This document shows, one piece after another, positions 20,366 to 29,588 of a stretch of 42,882 nucleotides of DNA. A model generated the notes under the pieces. It was not told where the DNA came from. It was given only the letters and a program-made list of their open reading frames with translations, and did not search any database. Each line of letters begins with the position of its first letter. Positions within the stretch are counted from its first letter, which is position 1. A program made the position numbers and the translations under genes. The DNA is from Pigoraptor vietnamica (Eukaryota > Opisthokonta > Filasterea), in NCBI GenBank assembly GCA_943704525.1, contig CALSCQ010000284.1, positions 1 through 42,882 of the forward strand, given 5' to 3'.

Positions 20366-21913
20366 TGCGCGTGCCGGGCTTTCGGAGATATGCCATGACC
20401 GGATATGCGCGGTCGGACGCATTAGCACGACCTTTGAAAGCGACGAGCGCTTTCCCACCGTCTGACACCTGCATGGCGCGCAAAGGGTTCGTTTGAGCAC
20501 AGCACAAAACAGACAGACACGGACACTGAGCGATGGGCATGACGTCACCTTGAGGATCTCGTCGAAATTTTCGAGCCCCGACTTGTTCTCGATCTTCGCA
20601 AGCAGCTTGATGCGCGCGTTGCCGAGATGCATCCGCACTTCCATCACGTCGTTCGCCGACCTGCACGCAAACGCCCTCAGAAGCAGCACGGCTTACGCGC
20701 ATGCGACGGTCTGCGTGCACGCGCGGGCATGTGTGCGTGGTGCGTGGGCGAGCAGACGAGAGCATATGTGCGTGTTGGAGGGGCTTGGTTGGCGTCGCCG
20801 CATTCGAATACCAAATGACGACGCACCTGACATTCGATTGCGCAATGAAGTCGGCGCCGCACTCGAGCGCCAGCACAATATCGCGCGCGTCCTGCTCGCT
20901 AATCGCGCTGAGCGCCTTGTCGCCCATGGGGATGTTCACGCCCTTGTGTTCGCGGAGAACGCCTGCGACCAGCGCGAATAATGGCGCGTTGAAGTCTCGC
21001 GTTAAAGTCTGCGAACGTGGCCCGGACGCACATGTCGACTAGAAACAAACTCCGCACAATTCCGTAGAATACAACAAGCAAATGCGCACCCGTGTTGTCC
21101 ACGATGCACTCGACATTATCGCCGTTGTGTGCGACGACTGTGAAGGAGATGCGCCCGTCGTCGACATAGAGTTTGTCGCCGGGACTCACTATCCGGCCGT
21201 GGTACGTGGTGCTGATCTGCACACCGACCGCGTGACGGGCATTAGCCGATGCACGGCGCAATACAACGCCAGAGGAAAGTGCAAGCTGGACATACAGCGC
21301 AGAACAAATGGGCGATGAAAGCGAACTCAGGACGACAGCAGCAGGAACACGAATCGTGTGTGGTCGCCTACCCCGCACCCACCTGTGTTTCGTCGCCCTC
21401 AATGTCCATGTTCACAAAGCGGAACCTGGACCCCGCTGTGAGCTGCACGGGCTTGCCGTCCTTCAACTTGCCCGTCCTGCAACGCAAAGCACCCTTAGCA
21501 CCCAATGCAAAGTGGCACACACTGCCATCATGTCGTCGACAGGAACCTGATTTTGGGCCCGTTGATGTCGAACAACACCGCAACCGCTTTGCCCGAAATG
21601 TCGCGCGCTTCATCGAGATAACCCATGACCTCGCGCACGTACTGCGACAATAAGAGTGGAGTCAAGCACGAGGGACGCGGAGCATGCACGCACAGGAAAG
21701 CAAAACCAACCTCGTGGGTCGAGTGCGACATGTTGATGCGGAGCACGTCCATTCCATTTTCAATGAGGCTCTGCAGCGCCGCCGTGGAGGACGACTGCGG
21801 CCCGACTGTACACACGATGCGCGTCTTGCAGTGGGCTGATGGGGGCGTGGCGGAACATCAACACAGGGCCGGCAGGGTCCAGCCAGCACGTGACACTTAC
21901 CGTGCGGCGCCAT
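19106..21913 (-). CDS. Divergent pyruvate kinase, probably catalytically impaired (11 exons, 514 aa)
   Basis: Exons on the minus strand: 21913-21901, 21835-21711, 21641-21547, 21476-21383, 21216-21090, 20962-20827, 20660-20549, 20468-20459, 20198-20001, 19867-19682, 19554-19106. Pyruvate kinase transfers phosphate from PEP to ADP. The full (beta/alpha)8 barrel, B domain and C domain are present, with KTRIVCTVGP, LRINMSHSTHE (Arg37, Asn39, Ser41 kept), KLYVDDG and KIEN (Lys219, Glu221 kept). Key positions differ. DTKGPEIR reads DINGPKIR (Glu becomes Lys76). ARGDLG reads MRGYLG (the Mg-binding Asp becomes Tyr245). CATQMLESM reads IADQVLNTM (the catalytic Thr becomes Asp277). LSGETA reads LSSETA. 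The C-domain lacks the usual FBP-loop GSG sequence. Reduced or lost activity is an inference. The first exon codes only four residues and a base; an ATG-initiated extension from 22006 is possible. Confidence 0.92.
19944..19970 (+). repeat. G27 homopolymer, pyruvate kinase intron 9
   Basis: 27 consecutive G on the plus strand (C27 in the transcript) follow a short GT run at 19926-19938, inside the intron between exons 9 and 10. Confidence 0.9.
20275..20364 (+). repeat. (GT)45 microsatellite, pyruvate kinase intron 8
   Basis: About 90 bases of uninterrupted GT on the plus strand, (AC)n in the transcript, between the microexon and exon 9. Confidence 0.95.
20459..20468 (-). other. 10-nt microexon of the pyruvate kinase gene
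   Basis: GTGTCAGACG, flanked by a CAG acceptor and a GTGGGA donor, restores the invariant SDGIM segment (EILK-VSDG-IMLMRG) and the reading phase between exons 7 and 9. Without it the frame breaks. A 37-nt alternative using the GTCGTG donor at 20431 keeps the phase but inserts nine residues in the active-site loop, so the microexon is preferred. Confidence 0.8.
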
Positions 21914-22322
21914 TTTCAGAACAAAGCCTGTGTTCGTCGCAATGCACGCAAAGGGATCGCGCTCGCTTCGATGTGGGCGTCGTTTTTTCAACGAGCATGC
22001 ATGCATCTCGGGAGTTGTGTCTGTCGCTCGTCACACTGAGTCCGTGACGTCACGTGAGGAATTTCTGGTAGGAAAGTGTTGCCGAGAGCTCGCAAGGAGG
22101 ATTTGTGCAAACCCAAAACACAAAAAAATTCCGTTTGCCCCAAATCGCTTGCCGATTGCTTCGACTTCATTGTTGCGTCGCTGTCGGCAGCCTTACGTGT
22201 GTGCACTTGCTGGTGTTGCTCTTGCGTGCGCTTGTGCTGTGTGGCGTGCACTTGTGTCCTCGAGTGATCTCGCGAGTACCGGTGACAGTGGGTATTGGGA
22301 CTGCGTGGGCACGCCGGCGAAA
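21914..22322. promoter_or_regulatory. Divergent intergenic region, pyruvate kinase / ankyrin gene
   Basis: These 409 bases lie between two start codons. An AT-richer segment (about 22110-22140,, with a run of A near 22124) lies centrally. No gene is recognised. Confidence 0.45.
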
Positions 22323-22419
22323 ATGAAAAACTTTCGCCAGAGCATTCTGGGGAAGAAGGACGACAAGCTCGTCGAGGCGGCCGCAAATGGGTGCGTGGGG
22401 GTGTGCGTGCGTGGGGGTG

Positions 22420-22474
<55 letters not shown>

Positions 22475-25356
22475 CGTGTGTATGTGTGTATGTGATGAAC
22501 TGGGTCAATTGTGGATATATTGCTGTGCCCTTCATATTTATTGTGACTGTTCGCAGTGACCTCGAGAAGCTCCAGAGCATTGTCAAGAAGAAGAACACCT
22601 CCGTGAACAAGGAAGATGCAGAGAACAGGACTGCGTGGGTATATTGTCGCTTATTATGCGTGCTCCCCAATTCTAACATGCGGTGACTGATTGCGCGGGT
22701 TGCATACCCGTCGCTCCCCAATTCTAACTGTCATGCGGTGACTGATTGCGCGGGTTGCATACCCGTCGCTTATGCGTGCTCCCCAATTCTAACGGTCATG
22801 CGGTGACTGATTGCGCGGGTTGCATACCCGTCGCTTACGGCGTGCGGTGACTGATTGCGCGGGTTGCGTGCCCGTCGCTTATGCGTGCTCCCCAATTCTA
22901 ACTGTCATGCGGTGACTGATTGCGCGGGTTGCATACCCGTCGCTTACGGCGTGCGGTGACTGATTGCGCGGGTTGCGTGCCCGTCGCTTATGCGTGCTCC
23001 CCAATTCGATCTATCGACTGATCGCGGGTTGCCCACAGCCTCTATATGGCGTGCAAGAACGGGCGCAAGGAGTGCGTCGAATTTCTTCTCTCGCTCGATG
23101 CCGACCCCAACATTCCCGACAAGAATGGCAGGTGCGCCGGCGCTGCCATTCGACCTCGCGTCTCCATGCATTTTTGCATCTTAGGCACATTGTATCTCAC
23201 TGCCTGTGCGTTGTCGATAAGGTCATGCGTCCATGATTCGAGCTAATCTGACAGGTGTATGAACGTTGTGAAATTCGCAGGAATGCGCTCCATGTGGCAG
23301 TTCTCGGCGACCACCTCGACTGTGTCAAAATGCTGCTCAAGGCGCCGGTGAAACTCGAGGCGAAGGATGAGGTGGGGGTCGCGCGATAGAGTGCACTCGC
23401 TTACATTCGTTACTGACTCCGCTTGTTCGTTGTCGTCGTAAAGAATGAGACGACGGCGCTGCACATCAGCCTGGCGTCGGCGAGCACGGACGTCGCCAAG
23501 CAGCTGCTCGCTGCTGGCGCCAACATTGAAACGACGGACAAGAACGGCCGCACTCCGCTGCAACTCGCGCTTGCGCAGGTGTGGATTCTCTCCTCTGTGG
23601 TCTTTATATGTTGGGGAGAGAGGCGGTGGTTTCGATTCGCCATTTATACCTTCGATTAACGGGAGTGTGGCGCTTGTATTCCGCGCTCGGCAGAATTTCA
23701 CGCACAGCGCCAAGCTCCTTATCGAGAAGGGCGCCGCGGTGAACGCGAAAGACAAGGGTTCCATGACGCCGCTCATGTATGCGGCGGAGGCTGGCTCGGA
23801 GGAGCTCGTGCAGCTGCTGCTGAAGAAGGGCGCCGACGCAAAGGCAAAGGATGAGACTGGTGCGTGCATGCATTTTCGCGTGTAAATGCGAGTGTGTTTC
23901 AAATATCTTGCGTTTGTTTCCTTCACTTCAATTGTATTGTCGCTGAAGTGCGACCTCACGTGACCCGCAGGCCAGACCGCCCGCGACTACGCCGCGAAGG
24001 CCGGCAAGACGGCGTGCGTGGACGCTCTCGAGAAGGCCGCGCCGTCCGCCTGGGGAGGCTCGCTTGCGGCGCCCGAGGCAAAGGTGAAGAAGCCGGACGA
24101 CGCATCGCCCATCGCCGCCTTCGAGGTGCGTAGCGCATATCTCCGCGTAATACCTTTATGCCGAGTGTCTGAACTAGTTTTTCGTTGCGCACTGTTCTCT
24201 AGTTGATTTTTTTTCACGCGTATTTGCAGCCCTCGGACACTGCGTCGCCGCATCCCGCGCGGAAGGACGACAAGCCGAAGGAAGAGGTGCGTGTCGCAGC
24301 CGTCCATGACATGCCAGTGTGTGCAAATGCGTGTGCGTACAATGCGTATTTGAATTTCCTTCGCGTGAATTGCGTCGTAACACTCGCTGCGTTGGGTCAA
24401 GCAGCCCAAGGCCAAGGCGGCGTCGAGCGCGTCGACGGGCAGTGCCGCGAGTGGACAGTCCGTACAGGACTTGTTGGCGCAGATTGACGAGCTCAAGCGG
24501 AAGCACAAGCAGGTGCGACTTTGCATCTTCCCTCTCCTCTCTCTCGCGTGCATCAAACATCGAACATCTGAGCGCATGTTTCCGGAACCAGTGGTTGATT
24601 AACGCGCTTGCACTCGCAGGAGATCAAGGAGCTCGAGGACGACAACGAATCGCTCGACGCAGAGCTAAGCAAGATGCGCGCGCAACTGCTGGACACCGAG
24701 GCGAAGGTGCAGGCGGCCCAGAAGAGCGGGGCGGCAGCTCCCTCCGCGGCGCAGTCCCAAGAGGTCTCGTCGCTGCAGAAGCAGCTTGCCGAGGCACACG
24801 CCGAGCGCGACGAGGCCCGCAAGGCGCAGCAGTCGGCTGAGGCGCTGCTTGAGAAGAGCCAGCAGACGAGGCAAGAGCTGAAGAAGCGCATCGCAGAGTT
24901 GGAGGAGTCGGAGCGCAAAGCGAAGGAGCGCGCCGAGGCGGCGGAGAAGGCGAAGGGTGCGCTGGACGGGGAGATTGAGACGCTCAAGTTGCAGCTCGCG
25001 ACGTACGCCGACCGCGACATTCACGACGACGCGACCGACGACGACGTGGACTTTGATGACGACGTGGATTTGCCCGGCATGGATGGCGAGGTGCGTTGGC
25101 AGTAACATGCCGTTGTCATTTTATTGTGGGTGCAATGGACTGTTGTTGGTCGGCTCACCCTGTGTGTGCGTTACAACTGCAGGCGTCCAAATCCAAGGGA
25201 GACGACGGGTCGCACGCGCACCTCAACCGCAAGATCAAGTCGATGGAGAAGAAGTATGCGGAGACGCTCGACATGTACCGCGCTGTGCTCGTGAGGGCCG
25301 TGCAGGGCCAGTTGCGCGAGGACGTCGTGAAAAAGATCATCGACGCTGGCCGTTGA
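22323..25356 (+). CDS. Ankyrin-repeat / coiled-coil protein (11 exons, 531 aa)
   Basis: Exons: 22323-22390, 22557-22634, 23039-23131, 23281-23371, 23444-23578, 23694-23859, 23971-24125, 24230-24286, 24405-24512, 24620-25090, 25183-25356. Residues about 10-245 form at least five ankyrin repeats ([76 protein letters not shown] and a last [10 protein letters not shown] unit). A low-complexity linker follows, then about 150 residues of strong heptad coiled coil rich in Glu/Lys/Ala, an acidic stretch ([11 protein letters not shown]) and a basic C-terminal helix. Ankyrin repeats bind partner proteins and the coiled coil suggests dimerisation or a scaffold. I recognise no catalytic domain and no orthologue. 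The neighbouring channel gene also carries ankyrin repeats, but the sequences look unrelated beyond the fold. Confidence 0.88.
22421..22472 (+). repeat. (GCGT)n tetranucleotide repeat near a 5' splice site
   Basis: About 13 units of GCGT lie 30 bases after the donor of ankyrin-gene intron 1. The donor itself (GTGCGTGGGG) matches the repeat. Confidence 0.9.
22659..23017 (+). repeat. AG-free minisatellite filling ankyrin-gene intron 2
   Basis: The core GCGGTGACTGATTGCGCGGG plus TTGC occurs six times, at 22680, 22735, 22800, 22844, 22909 and 22953. Spacing alternates between 65 and 44 at the 3' end, so a 109-bp higher-order unit (22800-22908) is repeated at 22909-23017. The real branch/3' splice-site region (GACTGATCGCGGGTTGCCCACAG) is a diverged copy of the core. 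Confidence 0.95.
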
Positions 25357-25695
25357 TGGGACGTGCTCTCACGTGATCTCACGTGATCCGGCATACTTTG
25401 TTGAAGGTGTCGTTGCTGCGTGATTTTTACAATAAGATCGGTCTGCGTTTCCCATTGTGAGTGGGTTTTATAATCGGATTCATATATCTGTTATTTTCTA
25501 CTTCTTTAAACCACTTTATGCATTCGCAAATTGGACATATAGTCGGAATTCGTTTTAAACCGTGGTGGAATGTATGTGACCCCGACAGCTCTGTGAAAGC
25601 CATCTCGAATCCAAGGTCATCCCTACACCGCCATTCTCCTTCGGTCTGCGATACATGAACGGACTATGCGGCATTAACAACACACTCGATAGAAA
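25357..25695 (+). other. Intergenic, AT-rich promoter region of the TRP-like channel
   Basis: This is the most AT-rich stretch of the window (25420-25570), with TTTTATAAT at about 25466-25474 as a TATA-like candidate 220 bases before the ATG. It also serves as the 3' flank of the ankyrin gene. No gene is seen. Confidence 0.5.
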
Positions 25696-28600
25696 ATGCC
25701 GCGCGTCCATCCCACCGCGGACGAAATCGCGGGGGCCATCGCGCTCGTTCCCCCGTCCGAAGATCCCCTCCTGCGCCAGGAGACCGAGGAGTGGAAGCGC
25801 TTCCAGGATGTCGTCAAATCGAAGCTCGGCGTGGCGCGTTCGCCCGAGGACGATAATCTCATCCGGATTGTGCGCACGCTCTGCAAGGCATACGCCATGA
25901 TTGACGAGAAGCAGTACCAGCACCTCAACGTGTCCGAACTCGTGGATGCCCTCACGAGCGGCCGCACGCTCGACGTGACGAACATCCTCGTGCGACAGCG
26001 CGCAAACGCCCGCGAACCCGGCACCGGCAAGACGCTCCTTCACCTCGCAACGTACGCATGTTCGCTGCCTCTCGTCATTCTTCTGCTGGACTGCGGCGCG
26101 GAGATTGACTCGCGCGATGCGTGGGGGAGGTGAGAGACACTCGTGTGATGCGCTGAACGCTCTGCTGCAATTGTTTTCGAGAACGTGGGCGAGAGGCAGG
26201 CAATGTGATAGCAAACTGAAGATTTAATGGCCACGCAGGACGCCACTGCACTACGCCGCCTCGCGCGGGAGCAGCCCAGTCATCGATGTGCTCCTCAAAC
26301 GCGGCGCGTCGTACACGGCGTTGACCAATGAGGGACAGACGGCCGTGCATTATGCCGCGCGATACGACGCGGAGAAGGCGCTCGCCCAAATCCTGGCGTT
26401 CGTGACGGTGCGCGAACCCTCGAGCTCGACTAGCCTCGCGAATGCCGGTCGCGACAAGGCGCCGCAGAACGCCGACGATCTGTCGGCTGCGGCACACAAG
26501 CTGCTGCACCAGAAAGATGTGAAGGCATGTGTTTGCAACTGGCAGCTACCTTCGCACGGCATGTATTCCTAATACGTGCACCTGCCTTTGCTACAGGGCC
26601 GCTCTCCGCTGCACGTTGCGACGCTGTACGACAGGTCCGTGACGGCGCGGTATCTCCTCTTGCTTGGGTCGGATGCGAGCGAGCCCGACGGTCTCGGCGT
26701 GACACCCCTCGAGATTATGATCGATAAGATGCCCAGCGTCGCGAAACAGGCGCTCGGTTCGGAGGCGTATGTGACGATTGATCGGGCGGGGCGAAAAATG
26801 CGACTGGACTTGGCCGCGGTGGAGCCGCCGCCACCCGAGACGACGGTGCGTTTCGGGGGCTTGAAGTACCGTTGTCTGTGCGGCATTCGTGGCTGTATCG
26901 TCGTTCCGGTGTTTTGTTGGTTTCGGCGCATACAATCAACTCACACTCACCCGTTCTCTGCGCAGGCCCAGGCTGCGAGGCAGTCGTCGCCGCTCGAGCA
27001 GATGATTGTGCAGAACCGCCTCGAGCTCATCGACATGCCCGTCGTGCAGCGGCTCGTGTACCACAAGTGGCAGGATTTTGGGCGCCAGAGGGTGCGTGCA
27101 TGCGCGTGTGCGTGTATACGCGTGTCTCGGAGTGCGCATGTGCTTGTGGTGTGCGGTGTGGGGGGGGGGGTACGCGCGTGCATGCGCATGCGGCATACAT
27201 GTTGAGGAAAACCGCCTTTACCGTTTTGTCGATGAGAGCTCAACACCCCTCCAACCCTATCCCCGACAGATGCTTCTCGAAGTCGCCTATTACATTGTCT
27301 ATCTGACGCTGTGGACGACGGTGGCGCTGGCCGCCCCGGAGGCACAGCGGCACGAGTACCTTCACGGCCACGAATGGCGCATCATTGTGGAGCTGGCGGC
27401 GTTGCTGATGTGGGCGTACAACATCTACGTCGAAGTGCTCGAGCTGTGGCGGTCGTACTCGCAGCATCGCGAGTGGGTGCGCCTGACGACGAGCGAACTC
27501 TCGGAAGAGCAGGCGGGCTGCGACCCCGAGTGGCCAGACTACGAGTACCTGAAGGAGGAGATGGAGGCGGTGAAGAACAAGGGGGTGCTGGGGTCGTACG
27601 TGTCGAACGCGTGGAACTACTTCGACTGGCTCTCGTACCTCACGATATTCGCGTCGCTCGTGGCGAACATCAACAACGTCCTGACGCAGGACGAGAAGAG
27701 CGCGCGTCAGAACGTGCGCTGGATGACCATCGCCCTCATCTTCATGTGGGCCAAGCTGCTCAAGCTCGCCCGCGCTTTCGAGACGTTCGGTCCCTTTGTG
27801 GTCATGCTCGGCCAGAGTGGGTTTCTTGCGTGTTGTAAGGCGCTTGCTGGGCACCCACACTCGTGTGCATCCCTACGAGAAACATGCAGCTATAGTGTTT
27901 GCAGGCGGTAAATTGTCTTCTGCCGGTGCTGTTGTGCATTGGGACTCACTCCATCCATCCCTCTCTCGCAGTCGTGTGGAACGTCGTTGAGTTTGTGTTT
28001 TTGTACATCACGCTCATCGTGCCGTTTGTCGTGGGCTTCTATCTCGTCGTCGGCGACTCTGCGGTGGACGACTTTGGCACTGTGTACATTGCGCTCATGT
28101 CCACTTACCGCATGACCTTTGTCGACTACGACTTTGACGAAATCTACGGTGGGTGGGAGGCCTCGTGGCGCGCGTGTGTGTGCCACCGATGCTGCCGTTT
28201 GTTGCGTTGCGTTTCAGAGCCATGTAATCGCCCGTGCGTGAGTGCGTGTGTGTGACTCCCTATGCGCATCTCACCCTCGGAGTGTGTTTCTGAGCGTACC
28301 TTCTCTCCTGCGCACACGCAGCGGCGGATCCCGTGATGGGACCCATCCTCGTGGCCGCATGGCTGTTCATCTCGGGCACGCTCATGATCAACCTCTTCGT
28401 CGCGATGATGTCGAACACTTTTCAGGTGCATTTCCTTCCCGCCCATGTTTCACGTAGAGCCATCGGGCTGCACGCTGTCCTTGGTGCCCTACGTCACTTG
28501 TGTTGGGGTTGGCTGTGCGGGAGTCCTCTGCTCACCGCTGTCCTCGTTCCCACAGATTGTGTACGACAATGCCAAGAGCGTCGCCGCCATGCAACACGCG

Positions 28601-29068
28601 GACGCCGTCCTCTCCGTGCAGTTCGTGTTGCCCCTCGAGCGACTTCGGGCGCACCGGCGGCGCATTCAGACCGAGTGCAACCCGGACATCATCACGTACG
28701 ACGAAGACGACGGCGACGCAGACAGCGCCAGCGACCAGCTTAAGAACCTCCGCGAGGAAGTGTACGGACTCGTCGTCGCGCAGTCCGAAAAAATCGCCGA
28801 GATGTCGCGACAGATTGACGACCTCAAGTCGATTCTTCTCATGGCCATGCCGCTGCAGCCGGGCGCGGGCGTGGGGATGGACTCACCGCAGGCGCAGTCG
28901 CAGGCGGCTGGCCACGCCCAGTACTCACCGCGGCCGTCTCTCCCCTCGAGTCCCGCGGTGCGTGCGGACGACCAGGGCTTCCCTTTTATGGCCGGCGCCC
29001 AGGGACGGGGCAACCAACTGCCCCCCTTGCAATTGCCGCACCAGCCGCACCCGCCGGACCCTCGTTGA
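25696..29068 (+). CDS. Ankyrin-repeat ion channel, TRP-like (8 exons, 809 aa)
   Basis: Exons: 25696-26129, 26239-26518, 26597-26845, 26966-27091, 27270-27816, 27972-28148, 28322-28425, 28556-29068. Residues about 130-290 hold ankyrin repeats (TLLHLATYACSLPLVILLL, TPLHYAASRGSSPVIDVLL, TAVHYAARYDAEKALAQIL, SPLHVATLYDRSVTARYLL). Six membrane segments follow: S1 (EVAYYIVYLTLWTTVALA), S2 (IIVELAALLMWAYNIYVEVL), S3 (YFDWLSYLTIFASLVANI), S4-like (MTIALIFMWAKLLKLAR), S5 (VWNVVEFVFLYITLIVPFVV), a pore loop (TVYIALMSTYRMTFVDYDF) and S6 (FISGTLMINLFVAMMSNTF). The tail carries an acidic patch and a coiled coil (about 695-735). This is the TRPV/TRPA-like order: a cation channel with a cytosolic ankyrin scaffold. 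The pore has acidic residues that could line a Ca2+ path, but I cannot match a known TRP selectivity filter. Exon 2 ends at a GTGAAG donor, giving KDGRSPLHVA. Confidence 0.9.
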
Positions 29069-29588
29069 AAACGATGCGCGTTACTGCGTTACCGCTCGCG
29101 TTTTGCGGCCTGCGTTGCGTGTATTGTCTTATGCCCGGACGTGGGGCTGTGCTGGCGCAGCGACCCGTCTATGTCTGCCACCTTTTATAAAGAGTTGGAG
29201 GATATCGAGGAGATGAGGCTCACAGATCTCCGCCCTTGTTGGTGCATGAAGTTTGTGTGTATGATTGGATTTTATTGACAGTAGTGACGTCAGGCCGCCG
29301 GCCATTGTTTCACACGGCTTGCGATTCGGACCCACACTGGCGTGCGCCTGCGCCCATATTAGCACACACCGCCGTCCACTTCGCCCTCAGGTCGCACAGG
29401 TGTACCTTCATTTGTGTGGGGAATTGTATTTTGCTCCTTCGCCCGTCGTCGTTTGGCAAACTCAAACGCAGAGAGGCAATCACTGTGTGTAACTCTCCGT
29501 GCCCTTCGCATCCTCTTTCAACTTTCTGCATTGTAACAAGCGCGCGCTTTTTTCTTCTTAAGTCGGCGCCTGTCGTCTGTGCGCGCAG
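29069..29588 (+). other. Intergenic, promoter/5'UTR region of NADK2
   Basis: A good TATA-box candidate, TTTTATAAAG, lies at 29183-29192, about 400 bases before the NADK2 ATG. The ATG directly follows a perfect acceptor-like sequence (TGTGCGCGCAG), so a 5'UTR intron across much of this interval is plausible. No coding segment is recognised. Confidence 0.5.

Noticed and set aside
22659-23017. CRISPR-like array
   Set aside because: Repeats vary in spacing (55, 65, 44), the intervening sequence is itself repeated, and the array lies in a spliceosomal intron of a eukaryotic gene.
26519-26530. A second GC donor (AAG|GCATGT) at TRP-like exon 2
   Set aside because: A normal GTGAAG donor three codon positions earlier (26519) is in phase and gives the ankyrin sequence KDGRSPLHVA.
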